Positions 1 through 8,342 are shown, counted from the first letter of the stretch. The stretch is 22,244 nucleotides of DNA from CAYZEZ01 sp964477295 (GCA_964477295.1 CAYZEZ010000035.1:1-22244), one strand, 5' to 3'. The notes: generated by a model from the sequence alone, not told the origin. A program made the numbers and translations.

Positions 1-2532
1 GATAAGTTAATAGAAGATGAGAGGGCCGCAACAATCCATAACCGGATGAAGCGGAGCTTAATGGCAGCCCTGCAAAACAAAACCCAGATATACATCAACA
101 GTTACGTCAGAGGCAAAGATGTTACCAATGAAATTGATATATACCAGGCCTACCTGGAACAAAAGAAGGCCTATGAGATGGTGGATACCAATTTTATCCT
201 TTATAACAACATCAAGGCCAGGTACCTGTTCATGGAGTCGTTATGGGCTGAGGATAATGACAATGAGCTTAAACTACTCCAGGAAATTATCCAGGTAGAA
301 CCGGATGCTGCCTATGCCTTCAACGGGCTTGGTCTTATTTATCACGAAACCAAGGATTATGACAAAGCCATTGGTGCCTACCAGGCAGCCATGGACCTTG
401 CCCCCAGCTGGAGTTATCCATACAACAATATTGGTATTGTTTACCACGACATGAAGGATTATGAAATGACCGAGCACTATTATGATCTTGCGATCAAGAC
501 TGATTCCACGCTTGTAAATCCTTTCTATAATAAAGGGATCCTGTACAATGAAAAAGGAGATACAGCCAGATCAATGGCCTTGTACCTGCAGGCAATAGCC
601 ATCGACTCGTCTTATAAAAATGCCTATAACAACCTGGGAATCCTGTACATCGACCTTGGCATGTACGATGAGGCTGAAGAACTTTATTTCAGGTGTGCTT
701 ACGAATCAAGTGCTGAGTATGGATACAATGGTCTCGGTTATTTATATGCAAAGCAACGCGAATACGAAAAGGCGGAGGAGTATTATTTCAAGGGACTTGA
801 ATTTGTCTACAACAGTGAAAAAATCCTGATTAACCTTGGGGATCTGTATGAAGACATGGAGCGGTATGATGATGCATTAAAATATTACCAGATGGTCCTT
901 GAGGATAATCCGGAATCAAATGCCGCTTATAATGGTATCGGGAATGCTACATACAGCCAGGGAAAATACAGGGAATCGATCCCGTATTATTTAAAATCCA
1001 TTGAGCTGAATCCTAAGAGCGAATCAACCTATTACAACCTGGGCAATGCTTATTCCGGACTTGAGAAAAGTGATTCAGCCTTTTTATATTACAGGAAAGC
1101 CTTATCTGTCAATCCGAATTATGCCTTTGCCTTTTACCAGATTGGAGATGAGTATTACGATAAGGAACAGTATGATTCGGCCCTCTATTATATGAATAAG
1201 GCTGTTTTGCTTAACCGGCGGGATGAATCATTTTATAATGGATTGGGAAATGTTTACTATGCACAGAAGGAATATACCAATGCCATAGACTATTACAAGA
1301 AATCACTGGATGTATGGCCGGAATATAAGCAGGCATGGTATAATCTCGGGATGGCTTATGACAATCTGGAAGAGTATGATGCGGCGCTTGAGATGTACAA
1401 TAAAGCCAGTGAAATTGATCCCGAATATTCCCTTCCCTACTCAGGTATTGGTGACATTTATTATGAATTTGACGACTATGAAAATGCTATTTTAAATTAT
1501 AGAAAATCTGTTGAGCTTGACAGTTTAATCAAAACGGGCTGGTATAACCTTGGGAATTGTTATGATGCACTGGATCAGTATGAACAGGCGCTTGAGTATT
1601 ACCTGCGGGCCATAGAAGTGGATCCGGATTATGCTCTTGCCCTTTGTATGGCGGGGGAAATGTATGATGAGCTGGGCGAATATGATCTTTCAGAGCAATA
1701 TTTCAAAGCTTCGCTTGATCTTGCCCCTGAAACCTTGTATACATTGAATGGAATGGGGAATTTGTATTACGGCCAGGGAGAGTACGAAAAATCCATTCCC
1801 TACTATGAAAAGGCTCTGAATATCGATCCCACGTACAAATGGGCTTATTACAATATGGCCAGGGCTTATGAAGCGTTGTTGGAGAATGAAAATGCCAGGA
1901 AAAGCTACCTTGGGGCTATTGAGGCGGATCCGGAATACAAGGATGCCTTGCAATACTATGGCCAGTTTCTTTTTGGTTTAGGTGAATATGACGAGGCAAT
2001 AAAGCAGTTTAAAAGGGTTATTGAGGTGGATCCTGGATATACTTGGAGTTATTATTATCTGGGATATACTTATATCAATCTTGAAAACGAGGAGTTGGCT
2101 ATCGATTATTTCCAGAAAGTTATTGAATTGGATGAAACATTTGTTGATGCTTATTACCAGTTGGGAAACCGGTACCAGAACCTGGAAAATTATGAAGAAT
2201 CGGAAAAATACTTCCTGAAAAGCATTGAGCTTTCGCCTGAATCTTACGATTCATATAATGGACTGGCATATACATATTTAAGGATGGAGAGATATGGGGA
2301 GTCGCTTTCCAGTTTCAATAAGGCAATTGAGATAGCCCCTGATATACCATTTAACTATTACAACGTAGCCTGTTTTTATGCTGTTCAGGGGATCACAGAC
2401 GAGGCGTTTAAATGGTTAAAGAAGGCTTTGGATAAAGGATTCGATGTTTTCGATCATCTGAGGACAGATCCCGATATAGCTATATTAAGGGAATCGGAGA
2501 AGTTTGAGAAATTGCTGAAGAAGTATGAATAA
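1..2532 (+). CDS. Long TPR-repeat protein, 5' end outside the window
   Basis: The frame is open from base 1. The first ATG in the window (46) is probably internal, because coding-like residues precede it, so the gene is called partial at its 5' end. From about residue 80 (counting from the ATG at 46) there are 21 consecutive 34-residue tetratricopeptide repeats, each with the usual pattern of small and aromatic residues (YNxLGxxY, xYxxAxxYY, then a Pro near the end). A C-terminal capping helix ends in EKFEKLLKKYE. TPR arrays are scaffolds for protein-protein contact, so no enzymatic role can be given. About 80 helical residues before the array could link it to an unseen N-terminal domain (signal peptide, protease or sensor). 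Nothing downstream is clearly in the same operon. The TPR assignment is very secure; the biological role is unknown. Confidence 0.93.
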   Translation, partial: DKLIEDERAATIHNRMKRSLMAALQNKTQIYINSYVRGKDVTNEIDIYQAYLEQKKAYEMVDTNFILYNNIKARYLFMESLWAEDNDNELKLLQEIIQVEPDAAYAFNGLGLIYHETKDYDKAIGAYQAAMDLAPSWSYPYNNIGIVYHDMKDYEMTEHYYDLAIKTDSTLVNPFYNKGILYNEKGDTARSMALYLQAIAIDSSYKNAYNNLGILYIDLGMYDEAEELYFRCAYESSAEYGYNGLGYLYAKQREYEKAEEYYFKGLEFVYNSEKILINLGDLYEDMERYDDALKYYQMVLEDNPESNAAYNGIGNATYSQGKYRESIPYYLKSIELNPKSESTYYNLGNAYSGLEKSDSAFLYYRKALSVNPNYAFAFYQIGDEYYDKEQYDSALYYMNKAVLLNRRDESFYNGLGNVYYAQKEYTNAIDYYKKSLDVWPEYKQAWYNLGMAYDNLEEYDAALEMYNKASEIDPEYSLPYSGIGDIYYEFDDYENAILNYRKSVELDSLIKTGWYNLGNCYDALDQYEQALEYYLRAIEVDPDYALALCMAGEMYDELGEYDLSEQYFKASLDLAPETLYTLNGMGNLYYGQGEYEKSIPYYEKALNIDPTYKWAYYNMARAYEALLENENARKSYLGAIEADPEYKDALQYYGQFLFGLGEYDEAIKQFKRVIEVDPGYTWSYYYLGYTYINLENEELAIDYFQKVIELDETFVDAYYQLGNRYQNLENYEESEKYFLKSIELSPESYDSYNGLAYTYLRMERYGESLSSFNKAIEIAPDIPFNYYNVACFYAVQGITDEAFKWLKKALDKGFDVFDHLRTDPDIAILRESEKFEKLLKKYE

Positions 2533-2634
2533 GAAGAAGAAAGGAGTATTATGGAGACGGGTAAGTGGGACAGGTTCAGAGTGAAGGTTAAGGTAAATGC
2601 GGCTATTGGAGAGGGTGTATGATGCATGGATCAT

Positions 2635-2649
2635 TCAGGCAAAGCCTGA
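2635..2649 (+). terminator. Possible weak terminator hairpin after the TPR gene
   Basis: A 6-bp perfect stem, TCAGGC/GCCTGA with an AAA loop, begins 102 bases after the TPR stop codon. A T5 run follows about 8 bases after the stem (near 2657-2661). The distance between stem and T-run is longer than in a classical intrinsic terminator, so this is only a candidate. The rest of the 2533-2685 gap holds a 23-codon ATG ORF at 2551 preceded by AAGGAG. It resembles no protein I know, and I do not call it as a gene. Confidence 0.25.
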
Positions 2650-2709
2650 GGGCTGGTTTTTGAGCATAAATATTAGTTCAGAGATATTGCAAAAATATAT
2701 TTTCTAAGG

Positions 2710-3048
2710 TTGTTGGCCATAGCAGCAGTAGCAGTAATATCGTTCAATGGCTGTAATAAGGATTATGACACTAAGGATCCTGATGAAAAAGATGGGAAGA
2801 TCACATTTTACACAACCAGTAGCAATTGTGGATCAATAGAAATAGAATTAAATGGAGAAAATGTTGGTCCGCTAACGAGTGTATATACAGGTTCATCAGC
2901 ACCAGACTGCGGAGCCACCAACACCCTTACAATTGAACCAGACATAGGGGCCCATGATTATCATGCAGCAGATGATTGCAATCATATTTGGGAAGGCACT
3001 GTCATTATAAATAAAGGAGATTGCAAGGTTAACCTGTTAAGCCGATAA
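2710..3048 (+). CDS. Small cysteine-containing lipoprotein, function unknown
   Basis: The product has a hydrophobic leader ending in a lipobox (ISFNGC, Cys at residue 15 from the TTG at 2710), then a short acidic linker and a domain of about 85 residues rich in beta-type sequence. The mature part has four further cysteines (in NCGS, DCGA, DCNH and DCKV), which could form two disulfides in the periplasm or at the surface. It resembles small Bacteroidota lipoproteins of unknown function that share a tail of Trp, Gly and Val/Ile before a final Gly-x-Cys; that resemblance is from memory. The start is uncertain. The frame extends upstream to a TAG at 2674. An ATT at 2686 would add AKIYFLR, giving the positively charged n-region that the TTG start lacks. 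No ATG exists in this stretch. Probably a real gene. Confidence 0.6.
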   Translation: MLAIAAVAVISFNGCNKDYDTKDPDEKDGKITFYTTSSNCGSIEIELNGENVGPLTSVYTGSSAPDCGATNTLTIEPDIGAHDYHAADDCNHIWEGTVIINKGDCKVNLLSR

Positions 3049-3100
3049 TATTCCTGTACATTTTCTTCGATAATTGCATCTTTTTGTGATCAATTATTAA

Positions 3101-3126
3101 AATGATGTTTGGTTGCAAACATCATT
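3101..3126. terminator. Perfect 11-bp inverted repeat, likely terminator or RNA hairpin
   Basis: AATGATGTTTG (3101-3111) and CAAACATCATT (3116-3126) are exact reverse complements around a GTTG loop. The hairpin sits 52 bases after the lipoprotein stop codon. No long T-run follows on the plus strand; on the minus strand the stem is followed by a short T-rich stretch. It probably ends or protects the lipoprotein transcript, but a protein-binding palindrome is possible. Confidence 0.45.
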
Positions 3127-3234
3127 ATTATGAGTTAAATATTCCGGATAACCAAAATGAAGTCATCATAAAGTGTAACTTCTGAGGGAAAAATAATAAG
3201 CCTTTAATAAATTAAGTAAGGCAAAATTATTTTG

Positions 3235-3274
3235 AAGGAGGAGCCGTATGAAAGCTATTGCATCTAACGAATGA
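3235..3274 (+). other. Strong Shine-Dalgarno site with an 8-codon ORF in the leader of the PP-loop gene
   Basis: AAGGAGG at 3235-3241 lies 6 bases before an ATG at 3248 that opens an 8-residue ORF (MKAIASNE, stop 3272-3274). GAGCC (3241-3245) and GGCTC (3275-3279) can pair around this ORF, followed by TTTT. The arrangement resembles a leader peptide with a weak hairpin, 75 bases before the PP-loop gene, but it could also be a gene remnant or chance. This is the only other organised element in the 3049-3349 gap besides the 3101-3126 hairpin; the rest is AT-rich with no ORF of note. Confidence 0.25.
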
Positions 3275-3349
3275 GGCTCTTTTAACGACATTTGTTTTTC
3301 TTGAATATAAAAGAATCAGGACTTTCAGAACGAATAAATCATTATTGAA

Positions 3350-4867
3350 ATGATTACCATAGAAGCCTTTAGGGTTTTAAAGAAACTTACTATTCATAGA
3401 ATTCATGTTGAGCCAAAAAAGGTGAAGGCCACCTATGAGGTTGAGAACCCATCAGGCGAAAAAGCTTCTTTTGAATTGATATACTCTTATGAGCACGCAT
3501 ATTTCAACAAGAATCATTCTGCCGATGTAAACCTGGCTTCCATGATGCTTGCCCAGGTAGCCCTGAATTACGGGTTATTTTTTAAAACAATTGAATTTGA
3601 CGGTTTATATGACAAAACGGATCAGCAGTTTATCAAAGACATGATGGAAAACACTTCCCGTGAAATCCTGACAAATAAACTGCTCATTAAAAATGAGTTT
3701 TTAAAACCACCTTTTAATAGTCTGCAGCCGGAAAAAAGGGAACGATATACACAGGCTGATCTGCTCTTCACTAATACTCAATTCGGAGACCTTAAAATAA
3801 CTCCTGAAAGCAGGGAAACCGACCCTGACAAATATGCGATACTCAGTAGTGGCGGAAAAGACAGCCTGTTAACATATGGCATAATTAAGGAAATCGGAGA
3901 GCCATATCCCATATTTATTAACGAAGCAGGAAGGCATTGGTTCACGGCCGTCAATTCATATCGTTATTACAAAGATACAGAACCAAACACCAAAAAATCC
4001 TGGTGCAACAGCGACCGTCTTTTCAACTGGATGCTAAAACATCTGACATTCATTAAGGAAAACTTCGCCAGCATAAGGGCCGATATTTATCCGGTACGAC
4101 TATGGACTGTGGCAGTATTTCTGTTTGGGGTACTTCCAATTGCACGTCATAATGGCATCGCTAACATTTTAATTGGCGACGAATATGATACGACAGTAAA
4201 AGGGAACATAAAAGGCGTATCCCATTACAATGGTCTCTATGACCAGAGCAAATATTTCGACAATGCGATGACCCGGTATTATCTGGGTAAAGGTTGGAAA
4301 ATGTACCAGTTTTCTTTACTTCGGAGCTTGTCGGAATTGCTTATAATGAAAGTCCTGATCAAACGCTATCCTGACCTGCAGAAACACCAGGTCTCATGCC
4401 ATGCTGCACATGAGATGAATGGCAGGATGTATCCCTGCGGGAAATGTGAAAAATGCAGAAGGATAATTGGAATGATAATGGCGCTGGATGAAAATCCAGT
4501 AAAATGCGGCTATAGTAAAGACCAGATATCAAAAGGCCTTCGTGCTCTTGCAGAAAAACCGGTAAAGCAAATCGGTAGCGATGCATCACATTTGTATTAT
4601 ATATTGCTTGATAAAAAACTGATCGAAAAAAATGAGTTCACCTTAAAAGCAGCCAAAGAACATTCTGAAATATTGAAACTCAGGTTCGATCAGGAAAGGA
4701 GTAACCTCGAAGATATGCCTGAATATATTCGTAAACTTTTATTTGAAATTCTTAGCATATATTCGCTTGGTGCAGTGCGAAGAACAGACAACCACTGGAA
4801 TGATATAGATATTAATGAAGATTTTTTAAATGAGACAAAATATAAATTTCATGAAAAACCGAACTGA
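3350..4867 (+). CDS. PP-loop ATP-pyrophosphatase-like protein with zinc-type cysteine cluster
   Basis: The central domain opens with a strand leading into SSGGKDS (about residues 166-172), the pyrophosphate-binding PP-loop of N-type ATP pyrophosphatases. These enzymes activate a carboxylate or carbonyl by adenylation, releasing PPi. Further on are IGDEYD (275-280), a helix-rich stretch with SLLRSLSEL (322-330), and a cluster C350, C363, C366 and C369 (CGKCEKC), spaced like a structural zinc site in QueC-type proteins. About 160 N-terminal residues precede the PP-loop and match no domain I recognise. The general order (IGxE, then LRxLSEL, then CxxCxxC) reminds me of the MurL UDP-MurNAc-L-Ala-L-Glu epimerase family, but that link is from memory and untested. 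The creatininase-family gene overlaps its 3' end, so the two are probably co-translated. Superfamily secure, substrate unknown. Confidence 0.8.
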   Translation: MITIEAFRVLKKLTIHRIHVEPKKVKATYEVENPSGEKASFELIYSYEHAYFNKNHSADVNLASMMLAQVALNYGLFFKTIEFDGLYDKTDQQFIKDMMENTSREILTNKLLIKNEFLKPPFNSLQPEKRERYTQADLLFTNTQFGDLKITPESRETDPDKYAILSSGGKDSLLTYGIIKEIGEPYPIFINEAGRHWFTAVNSYRYYKDTEPNTKKSWCNSDRLFNWMLKHLTFIKENFASIRADIYPVRLWTVAVFLFGVLPIARHNGIANILIGDEYDTTVKGNIKGVSHYNGLYDQSKYFDNAMTRYYLGKGWKMYQFSLLRSLSELLIMKVLIKRYPDLQKHQVSCHAAHEMNGRMYPCGKCEKCRRIIGMIMALDENPVKCGYSKDQISKGLRALAEKPVKQIGSDASHLYYILLDKKLIEKNEFTLKAAKEHSEILKLRFDQERSNLEDMPEYIRKLLFEILSIYSLGAVRRTDNHWNDIDINEDFLNETKYKFHEKPN

Positions 4868-5651
4868 ATACCCCGAATACATGTGGGCAACATTAAAATG
4901 GCCCGAAATTGAAGAGAGATTGAAGAAAGTGGACACGGCCATACTCCCCTGCGGAGCAATTGAACAACATGGACCACATCTGCCACTGGATGTAGATTAT
5001 TTTGATGCAAATTATCTGGCCCGCAAAGTAGCTGAAACCTGCCAGGATCCAAAGCCATTTGTGTTGCCACCCATTCCGTATGGGGTTTCATATCATCACA
5101 GCGATTTTAAAGGGACTTTATCCGTGACCAACAATGCCTTATCTGCTTTCATTTATGATATTGGAATAAGCCTTGCCCAAAACGGCATAAAAAAACTGGT
5201 ATTGCTTAACGGACATGGCGACAATGTGCCCACCCTGACCTATGCTGCCCAAATGATCAACCGCGACTCAAGAATATTTGTATGTGTGGAAACCGGTGAG
5301 ACCAGCGATGTTGATCTGTACAACATGATTGATACACTTAACGATATCCACGCCGGCGAAATTGAAACAAGTACAACTCTGGCTTTGCGTCCTGAATTGG
5401 TTGATATGGAAAAAGCGGTAGATGATACCCTTGATCTTGACAACGAATATCTTGATTATACCTCTGAGCGTGGAGTAAGGTGGTATGTTCATACAGAACG
5501 CCTGACCCGTTCAGGTGTTATGGGAAATGCCACAAAGGCTACTGCTGAAAAAGGCCATAAAATGTGGGAGATCATGATCCGAAAAATGGCAGATTTCGTT
5601 GAAACGATTAAAAACACACCTTCGGATAAACTATACCAAAACAGATACTAG
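4851..5651 (+). CDS. Creatininase-family metal-dependent amidohydrolase
   Basis: The protein carries the creatininase-fold signature: GAIEQHGPHLPLDVD (residues 35-49, with likely metal ligands E38, H40 and D49), NGHGDN (120-125, H122 and D124), HAGEIETS (167-174) and a C-terminal GVMGNATKATAEKG. The fold is a cytoplasmic dinuclear metal hydrolase that opens or removes amide and lactam bonds. Members include creatininase, the formamide hydrolase ArfB and MftE, which trims a peptide in mycofactocin formation. There is no signal peptide. I chose the ATG at 4851 (17-nt overlap with the PP-loop gene) because it follows an A-rich stretch; the ATG at 4830 in the same frame would add 7 residues. The stop codon is 1 base before the epimerase start. 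The neighbours suggest a small-peptide or amide substrate rather than creatinine. Confidence 0.85.
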   Translation: MKNRTEYPEYMWATLKWPEIEERLKKVDTAILPCGAIEQHGPHLPLDVDYFDANYLARKVAETCQDPKPFVLPPIPYGVSYHHSDFKGTLSVTNNALSAFIYDIGISLAQNGIKKLVLLNGHGDNVPTLTYAAQMINRDSRIFVCVETGETSDVDLYNMIDTLNDIHAGEIETSTTLALRPELVDMEKAVDDTLDLDNEYLDYTSERGVRWYVHTERLTRSGVMGNATKATAEKGHKMWEIMIRKMADFVETIKNTPSDKLYQNRY

Positions 5652-5652
5652 A

Positions 5653-6717
5653 ATGAAAATAACGGCCTTAGAATACTTCAGGCTCGATATGCCCCTTGCA
5701 ATGCCTTATACCATTGCCTACGAAACAGTGAGCAAGACATCAAATATTATACTCAAATTAAGCACTGATAAGGGAATAACAGGTTGGGGTTGCGCAGCGC
5801 CGGATATTGAAGTCACAGGAGAAACACCTGAAGATGTAATTAAAAATATTGAAACCGTCATCATTGAACTACTTAAAGATCAGTCTCCGTTTCAGATAGC
5901 GCGAATAACTCATCAGCTTAAGAAATTATGTCCAAACGCATCCGCTACTCTGGCTATGGTAGATATAGCCTTGTATGACCTTCTGGGCCGCAAAGCAAAA
6001 TTGCCTTTATACCAGCTACTTGGTGGCTTCAGGAATGAAATCCCGACCAGCATAACCATCGGGATTTTGCCAGTTGAGGATACCATCGGACAAGCCAGGT
6101 ATTACCTGAAGAAAGGTTTTTCAATTCTTAAGCTCAAAGGGGGCCGTAACCTGCCTGAGGACATTGAAAAGATCCTGAAACTGCGCGAAAAACTGGGTAC
6201 AGACTTTTCGCTCAGATACGATGCAAACCAAGGATATACAACTGAAGAATCGATTGAATTCATCCATAAAACACGGAGTGCAAATATCGAAATCCTTGAG
6301 CAGCCTACCAGTCGGAAGAAGGAAGAGAGGCTCGGGCAGGTAACCCGGGAAATTGATGTTCCGGTTATGGCAGATGAAAGCATCAAAACATTGAAAGACG
6401 CATTCAGGCTGGCAAGCAATGACCTGATTGACATGGTTAACATCAAGATCATGAAAGTAGGTGGAATTCTTGAATCGCAGCATATCAACTCTGTAGCGAA
6501 AGCAGCAAACATGGAGGTAATGGTTGGCTGTATTGATGAATGTGCACTGGGTATTTCGGCCGGACTCCATTTTGCACTCAGCCGTCCAAATATAGAATAT
6601 GCCGATTTGGATGGCCACCTGGATTTGCTGGAAGATCCTTTTATCGATTTGTTCCGGTTGAAAAATGGAATACTCTATCCGTCAAATTACCCAGGATTAG
6701 GAAAAGTTGATCTGTAA
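5653..6717 (+). CDS. Dipeptide epimerase, enolase superfamily (L-Ala-D/L-Glu epimerase type)
   Basis: The 354-residue protein has an enolase-type N-terminal cap and a barrel with all expected sites: KxK at K160/K162, metal ligands D190 (RYDANQ), E216 (EILEQP) and D241 (MADES), and the second catalytic lysine K265 (NIKIMK). The DLDG motif with D318 and D320 near the C terminus is the pair that binds the dipeptide amino group in the AEE subgroup. Characterised members interconvert L-Ala-D-Glu and L-Ala-L-Glu during murein peptide recycling; relatives act on other dipeptides. Residues 44-50 (GWGCAAP) fit the cap domain. The ATG at 5653 is preferred over an upstream in-frame ATG at 5599, which would overlap the previous gene by 53 bases and add 18 residues foreign to the family. 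It is the last gene of the cassette. Exact dipeptide specificity is unknown. Confidence 0.9.
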   Translation: MKITALEYFRLDMPLAMPYTIAYETVSKTSNIILKLSTDKGITGWGCAAPDIEVTGETPEDVIKNIETVIIELLKDQSPFQIARITHQLKKLCPNASATLAMVDIALYDLLGRKAKLPLYQLLGGFRNEIPTSITIGILPVEDTIGQARYYLKKGFSILKLKGGRNLPEDIEKILKLREKLGTDFSLRYDANQGYTTEESIEFIHKTRSANIEILEQPTSRKKEERLGQVTREIDVPVMADESIKTLKDAFRLASNDLIDMVNIKIMKVGGILESQHINSVAKAANMEVMVGCIDECALGISAGLHFALSRPNIEYADLDGHLDLLEDPFIDLFRLKNGILYPSNYPGLGKVDL

Positions 6718-6747
6718 CTATCAATAAATCAGGCTATATTTAACAAA

Positions 6748-6933
6748 ATGAGAATAAATTTGCCTGGAGAGCAACTGTTCTGTTATTATCCTGATGGAAC
6801 AATAAGGATCCGGGGAGTGAAAAATGCAAAAGATAATGATGTTGCTAAAATGAGATACAATCATCCCTTTTATAAGGTGAACCAGAAACAAACCGCACAA
6901 GGCTATAATATGGTCAATCTGGGTGGCCTCTGA
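6748..6933 (+). CDS. Short hypothetical ORF, possibly a gene remnant
   Basis: A 61-codon ORF starts 30 bases after the epimerase stop with an A-rich approach to its ATG. Its composition is protein-like (YYPDGTIRIRG near residue 14, then a basic, Asn- and Tyr-rich stretch). I recognise no family, signal peptide or membrane segment. It converges on the minus-strand propeller gene, 17 bases away. It could be a small real protein at the end of the cassette transcript or the leftover of a larger deleted gene. Confidence 0.3.
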   Translation: MRINLPGEQLFCYYPDGTIRIRGVKNAKDNDVAKMRYNHPFYKVNQKQTAQGYNMVNLGGL

Positions 6934-6950
6934 TATCCCCTGGTCCCCTA

Positions 6951-8171
6951 TTACTTGTACTTTACAATAATAAACCTGGGATGGTAAATGGTGGCATCTT
7001 TCTGTATGTCTTCCCAGAAATTTATCGTAATGGTATTATAACTCACCAAAAGTTCACCAGGTTTTGATAAATGATAATGTCCTTTTGCATTATAAGGCAA
7101 TAGCCCTTTCTCTGCATATTCAGGACAGGTGTACACCTCATGCACCTCTCCGAATGGTCCAACCGGGCTCTCCCCCATCTGAATACCGATTTTATCCGAT
7201 ATTCCCATTATGGTATAGGTTAACAAATACCTGCCGTCACCCGTTGGAGTTACACTGAGTTCATTGGACACATGGTCTGCCAGGCCTGCCACACTTTCTT
7301 TTTCTTTCACCCATCCTGCTCCGTTCCAAAAGGTCCATTTATTGAAGTTTTCAATATCTTCGGGAAGCGTTCTTGCCGCAACCAGGGATTTTTTTCCCTC
7401 TTTAACTCCATAAATGTAAACATAGCCATCGGGATCGGGGGCATTGGCCTTTTCCGTATTGACAAATACCCCGCTTCCAAAGTATACCCTTCCACTATCT
7501 TCCGGATGAATAAAACCCAACCCTGTAGCGAACTGTTCATAATTTTTAATCCCTTCAGGTGTTGGATCTTTGATCTTCAGTAATGCAATTTCAGTCTGTT
7601 CAAAATCAAACACATCCGGGCCCGTTTTATGTACATGATAGGCGAAAAGATACAATGCATTGTCTTTTTCATGATTAATAAACCCATCGCCCATCCAAAA
7701 ATATTCACCTTCCTGTGACGCTTCATTATCCGGGACGAAGTACGATGCCGGCTTGCCGTTTTCATCCGTATTGAATGTAAAGGAAATTTTATCGGGATCG
7801 GGGACATTGCCTGTCATCCAGGCGGTGGTATTGTTCACCATCACGTTTCCCGGCTCGGGCACACCATCCACCACCTGCCCTATATAGGTGTCACTAAAAA
7901 TAAAAAGGGTTTTCTTCCCTTCCACCTGTTGCTCTTCCCTCCCATCCAGTGGAATCGAAAATATGCCGTCTGCAGCAAACCAGCCTGAGGTTCTCTCCAT
8001 CAGGGCGGTCCATTCCGGCGCCGGCTCACTGGTAAACGTCAGCGGTTTTAAAGGTACATTTGAAGAGGAGCTATTATCCTTTTCAGGTGCCTGATTACAG
8101 CTGGTTATGGAAAGTGCAATTGACAAAATAATGCAAATCTGGTTTTTCATATTTATTGTTTTAGGTTTCAT
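6951..8171 (-). CDS. DUF5005/DUF4185-like beta-propeller lipoprotein, putative glycan hydrolase
   Basis: The product is an exported lipoprotein with leader MKNQICIILSIALSITSC and lipobox SITSC. The mature part opens with W-F-A-A-D-G-I-F-S-I-P-L and then TLFIFSDTYIG, the opening blade motif I associate with DUF5005/DUF4185 proteins. It continues with repeated WMGDGF, YFGSGVFV and WTFWNGAGW motifs typical of a five-bladed propeller. Some DUF4185 proteins were shown to be endo-D-arabinanases (GH183), so a carbohydrate substrate is likely, but this member's activity is unknown. Starts in frame are GTG 8192, ATG 8171 and ATG 8150. The promoter at 8203-8233 leaves almost no leader for GTG 8192. ATG 8171 has GGAGG 12 bases upstream, and ATG 8150 gives the shortest clean signal peptide. 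It is transcribed away from the GH32 gene, with which it may form a glycan-use locus. Confidence 0.8.
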   Translation of the reverse strand: MKPKTINMKNQICIILSIALSITSCNQAPEKDNSSSSNVPLKPLTFTSEPAPEWTALMERTSGWFAADGIFSIPLDGREEQQVEGKKTLFIFSDTYIGQVVDGVPEPGNVMVNNTTAWMTGNVPDPDKISFTFNTDENGKPASYFVPDNEASQEGEYFWMGDGFINHEKDNALYLFAYHVHKTGPDVFDFEQTEIALLKIKDPTPEGIKNYEQFATGLGFIHPEDSGRVYFGSGVFVNTEKANAPDPDGYVYIYGVKEGKKSLVAARTLPEDIENFNKWTFWNGAGWVKEKESVAGLADHVSNELSVTPTGDGRYLLTYTIMGISDKIGIQMGESPVGPFGEVHEVYTCPEYAEKGLLPYNAKGHYHLSKPGELLVSYNTITINFWEDIQKDATIYHPRFIIVKYK

Positions 8172-8202
8172 AATGAGTTGGTTCCTCCTCACCTTCCCGT
8201 AT

Positions 8203-8233
8203 CAAAGTTAAGAACCAATTTGACATCTGACAA
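8203..8233 (-). promoter_or_regulatory. Bacteroidota-type promoter (-33/-7) for the propeller lipoprotein
   Basis: Read on the minus strand, ATTG is followed by exactly 20 bases and then TAACTTTG (8210 down to 8203). This matches the Bacteroidota primary sigma consensus TTTG-N19-21-TAnnTTTG with one mismatch in the -33 element. Transcription would begin about 5-8 bases further on, around 8197, leaving a leader of about 25-45 bases to the ATGs at 8171 or 8150. It is the clearest promoter I found in the window. Confidence 0.6.
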
Positions 8234-8342
8234 TTAATGAGCAGCATCTGTAATGCCGGGTAGATTAGCATTCAGGCGAACAATTTGAAAATCAAATACT
8301 CGTTTTAAAATCGATAAAAAATGAAATTACTTAAAATTACGC

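Noticed and set aside
2551..2622. 23-codon ORF with AAGGAG upstream after the TPR gene
   Set aside because: Too short, no recognisable sequence and no neighbour supporting it.
3060..3130. Possible third copy of the dispersed repeat
   Set aside because: The reverse strand shares ATCACAAAA and a nearby TGCA with copy B, but the hairpin and the GAGCGAAG block are absent; in AT-rich DNA this is not convincing.
3235..3280. Group II intron domain IV-like sequence (GGAGGAGCCGTATG)
   Set aside because: Only the first half resembles intron-flanking sequence; no reverse transcriptase or domain V is present nearby.
6102..6618. Long minus-strand ORFs of 136 and 165 codons inside the epimerase gene
   Set aside because: They are antisense to a gene with all catalytic residues intact and show no domain of their own.
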